Assembly: GCF_020176715.1 (NCBI RefSeq)
Contig: NZ_JAIVMF010000004.1
Coordinates: 1 to 64,000, forward strand
Source of the DNA: Stappia stellulata
GTDB taxonomy: Bacteria > Pseudomonadota > Alphaproteobacteria > Rhizobiales > Stappiaceae
DNA length: 64,000 nt
Direction: 5' to 3'
Under the pieces are notes generated by a model. It did no database searches. It saw nothing but the letters and a program-made list of their open reading frames with translations, and was not told the DNA's origin. The translations under genes and the position numbers were made by a program. This document shows positions 17,066 to 27,057 of the stretch, in pieces (within the stretch, counting starts at the first letter, position 1; each line of letters begins with the position of its first letter).

Positions 17066-18091
17066 TCATGCGCCCCAGGTGTCGCTCAGGCGGTAGCCTT
17101 CGGGCCAGGGATCGTCGGGGTCGAGCATGTGCTGGTGGATGCCCGTGATCCAGCCGCGGCCGGAGATTTCCGGGACAATCGCAGCCCGTTCACCGATCCG
17201 CGTTTCGGCGACGATCCTGCCCGAGAAGGACGAACCGATGATCGACGTCGCGGTGAATGTGTCGCCAACGGCCATTTCCCCTTTTGCGGCCATCAGGGCC
17301 ATACGGGCGGAGACGGCCGTGCCTGTCGGCGAGCGGTCGACCTTTCCCGGTTGGATCGCCACGGCGGACCGGCCGGAAAGGCCGTCTTTCCCTTGCGTCA
17401 CGGGGCCGCAGAAGGCGCAGAACGAGATATGGGTCCAGTCCGGATTGTCCGGATGGGTGAAACCGATCTGTGCATTGGCGGCATCGGTGATCCGCACGCC
17501 AAGACGGGCGATATCCTTGGCCTCGTCCTGCGTGATCGAAAAGCCCAGCGCCTCGGCGTCGACGACGACGAAACTGTCGCCGCCATAGGCCGTGTCGACG
17601 TCGAGCGTTCCCAGCCCCTCGACCTCGAGAGGGAAGCCGATCCTGTCCGCGAAACTCGGGACGTTCTGCACGAAAATCCGTTCCGCCTTGCCGTTCCTGC
17701 ATTCGGCTCTCACCCGCACAAGCCCGCCCGGCGCCTCCAGCACCAGGTCGGTGACGGGTTCGCGCATGGCGACGATGCCGCTGTCGAGCAGTACAGTCGC
17801 GACGCAGATGGAATTGGATCCCGACATCGGCGGCGTGTCTTCCGGCTCCATGATGATGAAGGCGGCGTCGGCTTCGGGATGGTGCGGCGGTACCAGCAGG
17901 TTGACGTGGCGAAACACACCGCCGCGTGGCTCGTTGAGGACAAAGTTGCGCAGTTTCCCGTCTTTGGCGACATGACTGCGTTGCTCCCATAGCGTCGCGC
18001 CGGGAGGCGGCGCGACGCCGCCGACGATCACGTCGCCGACCTCACCCTCCGCATGACAGGAGATCACGTGAATGGTCTTGCTGCTGCGCAT
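17066..18091 (-). CDS. Proline racemase superfamily; trans-3-hydroxy-L-proline dehydratase-like
   Basis: A 341-residue member of the proline racemase superfamily. Racemases and epimerases use two cysteines; here the first is Ser90 (in MSGSNSI, replacing MCGHG) and the second is Thr256 (in DRSPTGTA). A Thr at the second site is the mark of trans-3-hydroxy-L-proline dehydratases, which eliminate water rather than epimerise; Ser at the first site together with a lost His (Ser92) is less usual. Start: the ATG at 18091, 7 bp after the upstream dehydratase stop; a longer start would run into that gene. It is the last gene of the hydroxyproline operon. Product would be delta1-pyrroline-2-carboxylate if the dehydratase assignment is right. 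Confidence 0.75.
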   Translation of the reverse strand: MRSSKTIHVISCHAEGEVGDVIVGGVAPPPGATLWEQRSHVAKDGKLRNFVLNEPRGGVFRHVNLLVPPHHPEADAAFIIMEPEDTPPMSGSNSICVATVLLDSGIVAMREPVTDLVLEAPGGLVRVRAECRNGKAERIFVQNVPSFADRIGFPLEVEGLGTLDVDTAYGGDSFVVVDAEALGFSITQDEAKDIARLGVRITDAANAQIGFTHPDNPDWTHISFCAFCGPVTQGKDGLSGRSAVAIQPGKVDRSPTGTAVSARMALMAAKGEMAVGDTFTATSIIGSSFSGRIVAETRIGERAAIVPEISGRGWITGIHQHMLDPDDPWPEGYRLSDTWGA

Positions 18092-18098
18092 GGCGGCC

Positions 18099-19202
18099 TC
18101 ACGCGTAGCGGGCGACAGGCGCGCCGAGGGCCGCCGCAATCGGCGTGATCCCCAGGCCTGGTTTGTCGGATGCGGTCATGCGCCCGTCGACCCGCACCGG
18201 TGCGCCTTCCGCGATGTCGACGGTGCCGTAGCTGTTGAAGTCGGTGGCGGAGAAGGTGAACTCGGCCGGCGTCGAGCGAGCCAGATGCGCGATGGTCGCC
18301 GTGACGATATCCCCGCCCCAGGTGTCCTCGATGGTCATCGGGATGCCTTGCGCGACACAGAGATCGCGCATCAGCTTTGCTTTCGTCAGCCCGCCGACCT
18401 TGGAGATCTTGAGGTTGATGCAGTCCATGGCGTCTTCGGACAGGGCGCGTACAAGGGTCGAGGTGTCGTCGATCACCTCGTCCAGCACGAAGGGGAGAGC
18501 CGTGCGCCGGCGGATCGACGTGCACTCCTCGTAGGTGAGGCAAGGCTGCTCGATATAGACGTCGAGATCGGACACGGCGGAGACGACCCGCGCCGCCTCG
18601 TGCCGCGTCCAGCCGGTGTTGGCATCGGCGACCAGAAGGTCGGAGGGCTTCAGTACGGAGCGCGTGGCTCGGATGCGGGCGATGTCGTCATTGGCGTCGC
18701 CGCCTACCTTGAGCTGGAACTTGGTGTAGCCTTCCGCCGAATAGCCCTCGATCTTTCGTGCCATGACGTCGGGCGCTTCCTGGCTGATCGCCCGGTAGAG
18801 CACGATATCCTCCTGTGCCGCGCCACCCAGAAGCGTATAGACCGGCTGGCCGGTCGCCTTGCCGAGAAGATCCCAACAGGCGATATCGAGCGGTGCCTTG
18901 GCATAGGGGTGACCGCGCAGCGCTGCATCCATCACCCGGTTGATCTCGCCGATGTTGCGCGGATCGCGGCCGATCAGATGCGGCGCCAGTTCCGCCAGCC
19001 CGGCGCGCACGCCGCGCGCGAAGCTCGGCAGATAGGCGGAGCCGAGCGGGCAGCATTCCGCGTGGCCGACAAGGCCAGTGTCCGTTTCGATTTCCACCAC
19101 GGTGCTGTCGAACACCTCGATGAAATTGCCGTTGGACCAGCTGTAGCGCCCCTCCTTGAGCGGAAGGTCGACCTGATAGACGGTGATCGCGGTGATTTTC
19201 AT
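18099..19202 (-). CDS. Enolase-superfamily dehydratase, likely cis-3-hydroxy-L-proline dehydratase
   Basis: A 367-residue mandelate racemase/muconate lactonizing enzyme family protein. Metal ligands are visible in [15 protein letters not shown] and VLDEVIDD, the second-barrel-strand base region is KFQLKVGG and the opposite acid/base lysine is in LKISKVGG. In this family cis-3-hydroxy-L-proline dehydratases and hydroxyproline-betaine epimerases occur; the surrounding hydroxyproline genes and the adjacent trans-3 type dehydratase favour the former. The ATG at 19202 follows a purine-rich stretch and overlaps the upstream FAD gene by 4 bp. Confidence 0.75.
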   Translation of the reverse strand: MKITAITVYQVDLPLKEGRYSWSNGNFIEVFDSTVVEIETDTGLVGHAECCPLGSAYLPSFARGVRAGLAELAPHLIGRDPRNIGEINRVMDAALRGHPYAKAPLDIACWDLLGKATGQPVYTLLGGAAQEDIVLYRAISQEAPDVMARKIEGYSAEGYTKFQLKVGGDANDDIARIRATRSVLKPSDLLVADANTGWTRHEAARVVSAVSDLDVYIEQPCLTYEECTSIRRRTALPFVLDEVIDDTSTLVRALSEDAMDCINLKISKVGGLTKAKLMRDLCVAQGIPMTIEDTWGGDIVTATIAHLARSTPAEFTFSATDFNSYGTVDIAEGAPVRVDGRMTASDKPGLGITPIAAALGAPVARYA

Positions 19203-20464
19203 GGATTTGCCCTTTGAAAGCGGTTTGCGGAAAAGGCGTGAAGGTCGAAGGGGGGCGGCGTGTCGGCAACAAGGGCGGCAACGAGCTCGGCCGTTCCGGC
19301 AGACTGGGTGAGCCCGAGGTGCCCATGGCCGAAGGCATAGACGACGCGCCGGTCCCGGGGCGAGCGGTCGATCACCGGCAGGCTGTCGGGAAGCGAGGGA
19401 CGAAAGCCCATCCACCTTCTGCCGCCTTGCCGGTTGAGACCCGGCAAGAAGCGTTGGGCCTTGTCCAGCAGGATGTCCGCGCGCCGGTAGGTCGGAGGAA
19501 GCGTCAAACCGCCGAGTTCCACCGCGCCGCCGACGCGGATGCCGTCCCCGATCCGCGTGACGACAAAACCGTGGGCGGGGAAGGTGAGGTGGGTTTTGAT
19601 GTCGAACGCCGGGTCCGGCAGGGTCGTGTTGTAGCCGCGTTCGGTCTCCAGCGGGATACGGTCTCCGAGCGACGCGGCCAGGTGATGCGACCAGGCGCCA
19701 GCGGCAACAACGACTCGACCGGCGAGAAGCGGAGCGCCCGTCGTTTCGATCTCGATTGCGTCCCCTCGCGGAAGGAGACGCTGAACACTCGCCTGTTCGA
19801 AGGCGGCCCCGCGCGCGGCAACAACCGTTTGAAGCCGCGTCAGCCAGCGGCTCGGATCGCAGGTGTTGATCCAGTCCGGAGTATAGCCGGCATGGGTGAA
19901 GCGACGGTCGAGACCGGGCTGGATCTCCGCGATGGCCTCCGGGCTTTCCAGAAGATCGAAGCGGACCCCGTGCCGGCGGCGAAGCTCCCAGCCTGCGAGG
20001 TTGGCGCGGAACGCGCGCGCTCCCTCGTAGAGTTGCAGCTGGCCTTCGTGCCGAAACAGCGCCTGCCCGTCCGTCTCTGCGATCTGCCGCTCAAGGGCGG
20101 CCTGCGACAGGTGCATGAGGCTCGATTGCGCGGCGACGGCGGCCTCGTATCTGTCCGGTCGGCTGGCGCGCCAGAAGCGCAGCATCCAGGGCGCGATCTT
20201 CAGTGCATACGCCGGCGGCACGGAGAGCGGACCCAGCGGATCGAGCAGCCATTTCGGCGCCTTTCGCATGATCCCGGGTGTTGCGAGCGGTTCGATATCG
20301 CTGAAAGCGAAGGCTCCGGCGTTCATGTCCGAGGCCCGGTCCACCTCCGTGCTGCGGTCCACAATGCAGACGCGATGGCCGCGCCCCAGCAGCGCGAGCG
20401 CACTGCTGAGGCCGATGATACCGCCGCCGATGACGGCGACATCGCAAGCGGGGATCGATGTCAT
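19199..20464 (-). CDS. FAD-dependent D-amino acid / D-hydroxyproline dehydrogenase
   Basis: A 421-residue DadA-like flavoprotein. The N-terminal FAD motif is [29 protein letters not shown] and the C-terminal block [20 protein letters not shown] then [10 protein letters not shown] is standard for the D-amino acid dehydrogenase group. Placed between an epimerase/ALDH pair and the dehydratases, it most likely oxidises cis-4-hydroxy-D-proline, made by the epimerase at 21967, to delta1-pyrroline-4-hydroxy-2-carboxylate. D-proline or another D-amino acid cannot be excluded. No signal peptide; probably associated with the inner membrane face. Confidence 0.78.
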   Translation of the reverse strand: MTSIPACDVAVIGGGIIGLSSALALLGRGHRVCIVDRSTEVDRASDMNAGAFAFSDIEPLATPGIMRKAPKWLLDPLGPLSVPPAYALKIAPWMLRFWRASRPDRYEAAVAAQSSLMHLSQAALERQIAETDGQALFRHEGQLQLYEGARAFRANLAGWELRRRHGVRFDLLESPEAIAEIQPGLDRRFTHAGYTPDWINTCDPSRWLTRLQTVVAARGAAFEQASVQRLLPRGDAIEIETTGAPLLAGRVVVAAGAWSHHLAASLGDRIPLETERGYNTTLPDPAFDIKTHLTFPAHGFVVTRIGDGIRVGGAVELGGLTLPPTYRRADILLDKAQRFLPGLNRQGGRRWMGFRPSLPDSLPVIDRSPRDRRVVYAFGHGHLGLTQSAGTAELVAALVADTPPPFDLHAFSANRFQRANP

Positions 20465-20519
20465 CGTATGGAGATCCCGGAAAAGGCCCTTCGGATGTCT
20501 TGCATCTGTCTGCGCGGCA

Positions 20520-21950
20520 TCAGGGGAGCGTGTAGGCGGTCTTGACGGTGGTGTAGAACTCGGCCGCGTATCGCCCCTGTTCGCGGGGGCCGAAACTCGA
20601 TCCTTTCGTCCCTCCGAAGGGCACGTGATAATCGACGCCCGCCGTCGGCAGATTGACCATCACCATGCCGGCCCGCGCGTTCTGCCTGAAATGGCTCGCA
20701 TGCTTCAAGGATGTGGTGCAGATGCCGGCGCTCAGACCGAACGCCGTGTCGTTGGCGACCTGAAGCGCCTCGTCGTAGCCGCCGACGCGAATGACGGAGG
20801 CAATCGGACCGAATACCTCCTCGCGGTTGATGCGCATGGAATTGTCGGTCTCGGTGACAAGCGCAGGCGCCATATAGAAGCCTTCGGTCGCCCTGTTGAG
20901 CCGCTCTCCGCCGCTGACCTTTCCGCCGTCTTGGGCAGCGATATCGATGTAGGAAAGGTTTTGCTGCAACTGGCGCTCGTCCACGACCGGGCCCATCTGG
21001 ATGCCGTCTTCGAGTGCGTTTCCGACCTTCATCGCGGCCATGGCCTCGCTCAGGGCTGCAACGAACCTGTCGTGGATCCCGTCGGTGACGATCAGCCGCG
21101 AGCTTGCCGTGCAACGCTGTCCGGTGGAGAAGAAGGCGCCGTTCAGACAGGCGGAAACCGCCGTGTCGAGATCGGCATCATCGAGAACGACCATCGGGTT
21201 CTTGCCGCCCATCTCGAGCTGGAGCTTCTTGAGATGACGCCCGCAGCTTTCCGCGATGCCGCGCCCGGTGGGGACCGAGCCGGTGAAGGAGATCGCGTCG
21301 ACCTTCGGGCTCTCCACGAGCCGCGGTCCGATCTCGGACCCGCGGCCCATCACCAGATTGACCACCCCGTCGGGAAGGCCTGCGCGCGACAGGATCTCGA
21401 CCAGCGCATGGGCGCAGCCCGGCACCAGTTCCGCCGGCTTGAGGACGACGGCATTGCCGTAGCAAAGGGCCGGAGCGATTTTCCACGCCGGAATGGCGAT
21501 CGGGAAATTCCAGGGCGTGATCAGCCCGACGACCCCGACGGGCGAGCGCGTCACGTCGATCTCGACGCCTGGGCGCACGGAGGCAAGCCTGTCGCCGGTC
21601 TGGCGCAGGGTTTCGCCGGCGAAGAACTTGAAGATCTGCCCGGCGCGCGCGACCTCGCCGATGCCCTCGGGCAGGGTCTTGCCTTCCTCCCGCGACAGCA
21701 GCCGGCCGAGCTCGGCCTTGCGGGCGAGGAGCTCCGTGCCGACCGCGTCGAGAACGTCGAAGCGCTGTTGCGGTGTGGACGCCGCCCATTCCGGCGCCGC
21801 GCGATGCGCCGCGTCGATTGCCCGGTCCATCTGTGCGGCATCGGCCTTGGCGGCGTGGCCGATGATGTCGCTGACGTCGGACGGGTTTACATTGACGATC
21901 GTCTCGCTCGTCGTCACCCAGGTGCCGTCGATGAAGTTCTTGAAGTCCAT
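20520..21950 (-). CDS. Alpha-ketoglutarate semialdehyde dehydrogenase (ALDH family)
   Basis: A 476-residue NAD(P)-dependent aldehyde dehydrogenase. It shows the cofactor region [13 protein letters not shown], the catalytic Glu region LEMGGKNPM and the catalytic Cys in [10 protein letters not shown], then EVFGPIASV near the C-terminus. In hydroxyproline degradation the last step converts 2,5-dioxopentanoate (alpha-ketoglutarate semialdehyde) to 2-oxoglutarate, which fits this enzyme and its neighbours. The length is normal for the family. Assignment of substrate rests on the operon rather than on specific residues. Confidence 0.85.
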   Translation of the reverse strand: MDFKNFIDGTWVTTSETIVNVNPSDVSDIIGHAAKADAAQMDRAIDAAHRAAPEWAASTPQQRFDVLDAVGTELLARKAELGRLLSREEGKTLPEGIGEVARAGQIFKFFAGETLRQTGDRLASVRPGVEIDVTRSPVGVVGLITPWNFPIAIPAWKIAPALCYGNAVVLKPAELVPGCAHALVEILSRAGLPDGVVNLVMGRGSEIGPRLVESPKVDAISFTGSVPTGRGIAESCGRHLKKLQLEMGGKNPMVVLDDADLDTAVSACLNGAFFSTGQRCTASSRLIVTDGIHDRFVAALSEAMAAMKVGNALEDGIQMGPVVDERQLQQNLSYIDIAAQDGGKVSGGERLNRATEGFYMAPALVTETDNSMRINREEVFGPIASVIRVGGYDEALQVANDTAFGLSAGICTTSLKHASHFRQNARAGMVMVNLPTAGVDYHVPFGGTKGSSFGPREQGRYAAEFYTTVKTAYTLP

Positions 21951-21966
21951 GAGATGTGTCCCGGTT

Positions 21967-22899
21967 CTATAGGCGGATCCCCGTGCGATACGGGTCCGCA
22001 GGATTGAAGATGAGGTTGGCCTCGCCGGTGACGAACGCCTGACCGGTGACGGTGGAGATCACGCCGCCGTGTCGCCCGGGCGCGTAGCTGATCTCGTAGG
22101 TGCTGCCGATCACGCTTTCCTGGATGTAGGTTTCGCCCGGTGCGAGGAGGCCGTCTTCCGCAAGGCAGGCGAGTTTCGCCGAACAGCCCGTGCCGCAAGG
22201 CGAGCGGTCGTAGGCGCCGCCGGGACACAGCACGAAGTTCCGGCTGTGCGCCGTGTCGGACACCGGTGGTCCGAAGAGCTCGATGTGGTCGATCCATGCG
22301 CCGTTGCGCCCGGTGATGCCGGCCCGGTCCAGGCCCGCGCGGATGCGTAGGGTCAGATCCGTAAGCGCGCGGATATTTTGTCCTGTCAGCGCCACGGGGC
22401 TGTCCTTCACCAGAAAGAACCAGTTGCCGCCCCAGGCGACATCGCCCATGACCGCGCCGAGGCCGTCGACCTCGACCGTGACATCCTTGTGCAGGCGGTA
22501 GCTTTCGACGTTGACGACCGACACGCGATTGGCGTCGTGCAACTCGAAGCCGACCTGACCGACCGGCGTGTCCAGCCTGTGCGTTCCCGGCGCGATCCGC
22601 CCGAGATGGGCGAGGGTCGCGCCAAGGCCGATGGTGGCATGACCGCACATGCCGAGGTTCTTGAGATTGTTGAAATAGATTACCCCGGCCGCGCATTCGG
22701 GATCGTCCGGCGCGACGAGGAGCGCTCCGATCATGGCATCGTGGCCGCGCGGTTCCAGGACCACGGACGCGCAGAAATCCAGGTGGTCACGCTCCAGCCG
22801 GGCGGCGCGTTCGGCGAGCGGGCCGGACCCTAGGTCCGGCCCGCCGTCCAGCACGACGCGGGTGGGCTCACCCGCCGTGTGGCTGTCGATCACCCGCAT
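21967..22899 (-). CDS. 4-hydroxyproline 2-epimerase
   Basis: A 310-residue proline racemase superfamily enzyme with both catalytic cysteines: Cys85 in NLGMCGHATIG and Cys235 in DRSPCGTGCSA. The N-terminus MRVIDSHTAGEPTR is the family signature and fixes the start at 22899, preceded by GGGTGGAG; this overlaps the upstream deaminase gene by 10 bp. It interconverts trans-4-hydroxy-L-proline and cis-4-hydroxy-D-proline, the entry reaction of the bacterial pathway. The protein lacks the longer insertion seen in true proline racemases. The paralogue at 17066 has lost both cysteines. Confidence 0.88.
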   Translation of the reverse strand: MRVIDSHTAGEPTRVVLDGGPDLGSGPLAERAARLERDHLDFCASVVLEPRGHDAMIGALLVAPDDPECAAGVIYFNNLKNLGMCGHATIGLGATLAHLGRIAPGTHRLDTPVGQVGFELHDANRVSVVNVESYRLHKDVTVEVDGLGAVMGDVAWGGNWFFLVKDSPVALTGQNIRALTDLTLRIRAGLDRAGITGRNGAWIDHIELFGPPVSDTAHSRNFVLCPGGAYDRSPCGTGCSAKLACLAEDGLLAPGETYIQESVIGSTYEISYAPGRHGGVISTVTGQAFVTGEANLIFNPADPYRTGIRL

Positions 22900-23849
22900 T
22901 CGGCGATCACTCCACCCAGCTTGCACCAGTCCGCGTACCAGGTCTTGAACAGGCGGTACTGGCTTTCAAGATATCCGCGCTGTGCCTCGCTCAGCGCATC
23001 GGTTTCATTGAAATGCAGTCGGTACTCGTCGTCCCCGTTCAGCACCATCAGGTGCTTGTAGTAGAGAACGAGGTCCGGTCCTTCGTCGAAGCTGGACAAC
23101 ACGGCAAAGGCCTCGTCCAGTTCCTTCGCCCGTTGCCGGGCCTCGGCATGGCCCTCGGCGGCTTTTCTGGACAGGGCCACCAGATGCAGCACCTCGCGCG
23201 GAAGCGCGTTTCCGATCCCGGTAATGGCGCCGGTCGCCCCGCAATTGACGAAACCGTGGAAGACGGCCGTGTCGACGCCGACCATCAAGGTCACGTCGCT
23301 GTCGGCCGAGGTGATGTTCTCGGCGGCGTAGCGCAGGTCCTGAAGACCGCCGAATTCCTTGAAGCCGATGAGGTTCGGAAACTCCGCGCGCAGATCGAAG
23401 AAGAGATCGGCTCTCGTGGCGAAGCCATAGTAGGGGCTGTTGTAGATCACGGCCGGAAGATCGGGCGCGGCCGCGAGAATGGCGCTGAAGTGGTGGCGCT
23501 GGGCAGCGGCGGAGCTTCCCCGCGACAGCACGCGCGGGATGACCATCAGCCCGTGCGCGCCGACGCGGGCGGCATGCGCCGCATGGGCGACGGCAGAGGC
23601 GGTGTTGACCGCGCCGGTTCCGACAACCACGGGCACGCCCGCCGTGACCAGACGCTCCACGCCTTCCATGCGCTGGGCATCGCTCAGGAGTGGCCAGTCG
23701 CCCATGGAGCCGCAATAGACGACAGCGGACATGCCGGCTTCGATCAACTCCTTGCCCTTTTTCACAAGTGCATCGAAGTCCGGCGTGCGGTCGGCCTTGC
23801 ACGGGGTCATCAGGGCAGGCATGCAGCCGGTAAAGACAGTCGACGTCAT
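22890..23849 (-). CDS. DapA-family delta1-pyrroline-4-hydroxy-2-carboxylate deaminase
   Basis: A 319-residue TIM-barrel protein of the dihydrodipicolinate synthase/N-acetylneuraminate lyase family. The Schiff-base lysine is Lys164 in GFKEFGG and the catalytic Tyr is Tyr136 in VIYNSPYYG. Between the importer and the epimerase, the expected reaction is conversion of delta1-pyrroline-4-hydroxy-2-carboxylate to alpha-ketoglutarate semialdehyde with loss of ammonia. GGAGAACGAT precedes the ATG. The 87-bp gap to the ATPase gene is short, so read-through from the importer is likely. Confidence 0.82.
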   Translation of the reverse strand: MTSTVFTGCMPALMTPCKADRTPDFDALVKKGKELIEAGMSAVVYCGSMGDWPLLSDAQRMEGVERLVTAGVPVVVGTGAVNTASAVAHAAHAARVGAHGLMVIPRVLSRGSSAAAQRHHFSAILAAAPDLPAVIYNSPYYGFATRADLFFDLRAEFPNLIGFKEFGGLQDLRYAAENITSADSDVTLMVGVDTAVFHGFVNCGATGAITGIGNALPREVLHLVALSRKAAEGHAEARQRAKELDEAFAVLSSFDEGPDLVLYYKHLMVLNGDDEYRLHFNETDALSEAQRGYLESQYRLFKTWYADWCKLGGVIAECG

Positions 23850-23936
23850 ATCGTTCTCCGTTGATGGTGCGGTTCGCCTGCGCGCAAGGCCTTGCAGGGA
23901 TGCGAAGGAGCAGGCGGTTGTGATCGGTGTCCGGCG

Positions 23937-24659
23937 TCAGCGTACATTGGCCAGAAACTTGCGGGTATGCTCGGATTTCGCCTCGCCGAAGATCTGCTCC
24001 GGCGGACCGATTTCCTCCATCACGCCCTGATGGAAGTAGGCGACCCGGTCGGACACGTCGCGCGCGAACCCCATCTCGTGCGTCACGCAGATCATGGTCA
24101 TGCCCTCCTCGGCGAGGAGGCGCATCGTGTCCAGGACCTCGCCGACCAGCTCCGGATCGAGCGCCGAGGTCGCTTCGTCGAACAGCATGTAGGTCGGTTC
24201 CATGGCGAGCGCGCGCGCAATGGCGAGCCGTTGCTGCTGGCCGCCGGACAGGGCGCTTGGATAGGCGTTCAGTTTGTCGTCGAGACCGACGTGCCGAAGT
24301 TGCCGTTCGGCGATGTCCCTGGCCTCGGTTCGCGACTTGCCCTTCACGATCCTCGGTGCGAGGGCGACGTTTTCCAGGGCCGTTAGATGCGGAAAACTGT
24401 TCCATTGCTGAAACACCATTCCGAGCTTCTGGCGCAATTTGTTGATGTCCGTGCCCTTGGCGTGGACATTTGTCCCGTCGACGACGACGGACCCCTTCTG
24501 GATCGCCTCAAGTCCGTTGATGCAATAGAGCAGGGTCGATTTTCCCGACCCCGAGGCGCCGATGACCGAGAGAACCTCTCCTTTCTCCACGGTCAGGTCG
24601 ATGCCCTTGAGCACCTGCAGGGCCCCGAAGTACTTTTCCAGGCTGCGGATCTCGATCAT
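23937..24659 (-). CDS. Polar amino acid ABC transporter ATP-binding protein
   Basis: A 240-residue GlnQ/HisP-type ATPase. Walker A is GASGSGKST, the ABC signature is [17 protein letters not shown], Walker B is [14 protein letters not shown] and the H loop is CVTHEMGF. The ATG at 24659 overlaps the permease stop by 4 bp, which decides against an ATG nine bases earlier. With the two permeases and the binding protein upstream it forms an importer, inferred to bring in hydroxyproline or related imino acids. Confidence 0.9.
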   Translation of the reverse strand: MIEIRSLEKYFGALQVLKGIDLTVEKGEVLSVIGASGSGKSTLLYCINGLEAIQKGSVVVDGTNVHAKGTDINKLRQKLGMVFQQWNSFPHLTALENVALAPRIVKGKSRTEARDIAERQLRHVGLDDKLNAYPSALSGGQQQRLAIARALAMEPTYMLFDEATSALDPELVGEVLDTMRLLAEEGMTMICVTHEMGFARDVSDRVAYFHQGVMEEIGPPEQIFGEAKSEHTRKFLANVR

Positions 24660-25318
24660 TGGGCCCACCTTTCTTCAAGTTTTGCGGCATAGCGCGAGAT
24701 CGGAAACGACAGCGCGAAGTAGAAGGCGCCGGCAATCGACAGGATGAGAAACGGTTCCTGGGTGCGGGTGATCAGGATCTGGCTGGCCTTCAGGAGTTCG
24801 ACATAGCCAAGCACCGAGACGAGGGCGCTGTCCTTCATCACGCCGAGCGCAACGCCGATCCAGGACGGAAAAATGGCCCGCCCGCCGATCGGGAGGACGA
24901 CATATCGCATGTCCTGCCAATAGCTCATGCCGAGCGAACGCGCCGCGCGCCGCATCGGTCGGCCAACCGCCTCGATGCCGCCGCGCGCCACATTGGCGAC
25001 CAGCGCGGCGGTGTAGATCGTGAGGATCACCACGCCGGAGGCGAAGGGATCGAGGTTGAGCCCGACGATCGGTGCGAAATTGTAGAACAGCACCAACTGG
25101 ATGATCAGCGGCACGGAGCGGAAGATGTCGAGCACCGGCGTCAGCGTCAGGGTGGCCCAGATCTTCCCCTCGTAGATCAGCCAGCCGCAGAGCGCGCCGA
25201 GGACCGTGCCGGCGGCGATCGACAGGATCGAGATCCAGAGCGTTCTGAGTGCGGCCTCTGCGAGGAACCAGAGGTCGTTCGCGCCGAAGCCGGAGAAAAA
25301 GTCGATGGTTTCTGTCAT
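24656..25318 (-). CDS. Polar amino acid ABC transporter permease (second subunit)
   Basis: A 220-residue HisM/GlnP-type permease with five or so membrane helices and the coupling motif region [28 protein letters not shown], which contacts the ATPase. The start chosen at 25318 (MTETIDFF) lies 10 bp after the upstream permease stop; a longer reading would run into that gene. It pairs with the permease at 25329 as a heterodimer. Confidence 0.9.
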   Translation of the reverse strand: MTETIDFFSGFGANDLWFLAEAALRTLWISILSIAAGTVLGALCGWLIYEGKIWATLTLTPVLDIFRSVPLIIQLVLFYNFAPIVGLNLDPFASGVVILTIYTAALVANVARGGIEAVGRPMRRAARSLGMSYWQDMRYVVLPIGGRAIFPSWIGVALGVMKDSALVSVLGYVELLKASQILITRTQEPFLILSIAGAFYFALSFPISRYAAKLEERWAQ

Positions 25319-25328
25319 CCCCGTCTCC

Positions 25329-25991
25329 TCAATACCGGAACAGGCGCATGGCCAGGAGTCGGGACGCACCGAGGACGATCTTGACAATCGCGTAGTAGAT
25401 GACGGCGGTCACGGCGAAATATTCGAAGATCCGGAAGGTCCGGCTCGCGAAAAACTGGGTTTCTCCGCTCAATTCGCGGAAGCCGACCAGCATTCCGAGC
25501 GAGGACATCAGAACCGCCCAGACCATCTGGTTGGTGATCGGGTGGTACACGAGGCGAAAGACCTGCGGGATGATGATGCGGGTATGGGCCTGCCAGGCGG
25601 TCATGCCGAGCGAGCGCGCCGCGCGAAGCTGGGTGTCTGGAATTGCCTGGAAACCGCCGCGGAAATTCTCCGCAAGATAGCCGGCGCAATTGAAGCTCAG
25701 TCCCGCGAGCACGATGGCGAAGGGCGAGAGATGGATGCCGAATGCGCCGATGCCGAAGCCGAAGAAGAACAGCTGAAACAGTGCCGGCGTGTTGCGCGCC
25801 AGTTCCACCCATGCGGTCGCAAGCCAATAGGCCGGGCCTGTCTTCTTCATGCGGGAAAGCGCCAGCAGCAGTCCGATGACGATGCCGATGATCATGGAAA
25901 GCGTGGCGACCTGAAGTGTCAGAAGCCCCGCCTCCAGAAGGTCCGGCAGGCTTTTCATCACCGGCCGCCAATGGAAGTTGTAGTCGAACAT
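25329..25991 (-). CDS. Polar amino acid ABC transporter permease (first subunit)
   Basis: A 220-residue HisQ/GltJ-type membrane permease. The segment [24 protein letters not shown] is the cytoplasmic EAA loop that docks on the ATPase, and several hydrophobic helices span the length. It is separated from the binding protein gene by 63 bp containing a perfect stem-loop, an arrangement that usually lowers permease expression relative to the binding protein. Confidence 0.9.
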   Translation of the reverse strand: MFDYNFHWRPVMKSLPDLLEAGLLTLQVATLSMIIGIVIGLLLALSRMKKTGPAYWLATAWVELARNTPALFQLFFFGFGIGAFGIHLSPFAIVLAGLSFNCAGYLAENFRGGFQAIPDTQLRAARSLGMTAWQAHTRIIIPQVFRLVYHPITNQMVWAVLMSSLGMLVGFRELSGETQFFASRTFRIFEYFAVTAVIYYAIVKIVLGASRLLAMRLFRY

Positions 25992-26010
25992 GACTGGGAT
26001 GCTCCGGCTT

Positions 26011-26036
26011 GTCCCACCCGGTTGTCCGGGTGGGAC
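26011..26036 (-). promoter_or_regulatory. Intercistronic stem-loop between binding protein and permease genes
   Basis: A perfect 11-bp stem (GTCCCACCCGG / CCGGGTGGGAC) with a 4-base loop. There is no U-run after it in the transcript direction, so it is more likely an mRNA-stabilising or partial-attenuation element that lets binding protein be made in excess of permease. Confidence 0.55.
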
Positions 26037-26054
26037 GGCTCGGTTTTGGGATGA

Positions 26055-26855
26055 TCAGTACATCACGCCGGGAATGCGCAGCTCGGGCGCCTCGCCGCCA
26101 ACGTATTTCCCCCAAAGCTCCTCATAGCGACCGGAGCGCACCTGATGGGTGACGAACAGGTTGAGATAGTTCAGCCAGGTCACATCGGTGCGCTTGGCGA
26201 CGACGGAGGTGTAGTCGGTGGTCCAGGGCATGCGCGGCCCCGGCTCGATCGTGTCGTATTGCTCGGTGATCGGCTTGACCGCCGTGTTGGTGGTGAGACC
26301 GATGTCGGCCTTGCCCTGGGCAACGGCCAGGAACACCTCGTTCTCCGACTGATAGCCCTGGTAGAGGTTTTCCTCGCCCCATTCCTTGGCAATCTTGAGC
26401 CATTCCTGTTCGGGAACGGTGCCGACGGCCGCGGCAACGCGCTTGCCGCGAATATCGTCAAAGCTCTTGATGCCGCTCTGGCTGTTGACGACGCCCTGGG
26501 CGAAGTAGATGGCGTAGGGAATGGTGAAACCGACCGTACGCGCTCGCGCCAGGCTGTCGGATGTGGCGCCGAAGACGACATCGGCCCGGCCCGTCACGAT
26601 AACGGGAAGGCGTTCTGCCCAGGTGACGGGCAGGATTTCCGGCTCGACCTCGAGTGCGGCCGCCAGGTCGTTGCAATAATCGACGTCGAAGCCGGCGGGT
26701 TCGTTGTTGGCGTCCCGATATCCGATCGGGGGAAAGTCCAGCACCACGCCGCAGCGCAGCGTTCCGCGATCGACGACATCGTCCAGGGTGTCGGCCACGG
26801 CCGGCACGGACACGGCGAATGACAGCACGGCTGCAGCCATCACGTTCTTGATCAT
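26055..26855 (-). CDS. Periplasmic amino acid-binding protein (SBP family 3)
   Basis: A 266-residue solute-binding protein with a cleavable signal peptide (about residues 1-22, ending near VPAVADT). The mature start LDDVVDRGTLRCGVVLDFPPIGYRDANNEPAGFDVDYC is the family 3 signature. GAGGGGA precedes the ATG at 26855, and longer upstream readings have no such site. First gene of the minus-strand hydroxyproline operon, divergent from the GntR gene. The ligand is inferred from the operon to be hydroxyproline or its isomers. Confidence 0.9.
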   Translation of the reverse strand: MIKNVMAAAVLSFAVSVPAVADTLDDVVDRGTLRCGVVLDFPPIGYRDANNEPAGFDVDYCNDLAAALEVEPEILPVTWAERLPVIVTGRADVVFGATSDSLARARTVGFTIPYAIYFAQGVVNSQSGIKSFDDIRGKRVAAAVGTVPEQEWLKIAKEWGEENLYQGYQSENEVFLAVAQGKADIGLTTNTAVKPITEQYDTIEPGPRMPWTTDYTSVVAKRTDVTWLNYLNLFVTHQVRSGRYEELWGKYVGGEAPELRIPGVMY

Positions 26856-26943
26856 GAGTTCCCCTCTCGATTGCAATTCTGATTGCAGAGCCTTCTGGCG
26901 GGGCTTTGCGCCCCGTTTCTTGGTGACCCGAAAGCGATAGCGT

Positions 26944-26959
26944 ATATTGGATCCAATAT
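26944..26959. promoter_or_regulatory. Perfect palindromic operator, probable GntR-family site
   Basis: ATATTGGATCCAATAT is a 16-bp perfect palindrome lying in the divergent region between the binding protein gene and the GntR/FCD regulator gene. TTGGATCCAA-like palindromes are typical targets of FCD-type GntR proteins. It lies 89 bp from the binding protein ATG and 99 bp from the regulator ATG, so one site could control both directions. Confidence 0.6.
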
Positions 26960-27057
26960 GCAATATAAAATATCCGAAATGACAAGGTGCTTCAAAATCC
27001 ACCCGTCTTGCCGTACAAGCGGCGCTTCATGGGGCCACACCCTGGGAAAGGCTCGTT

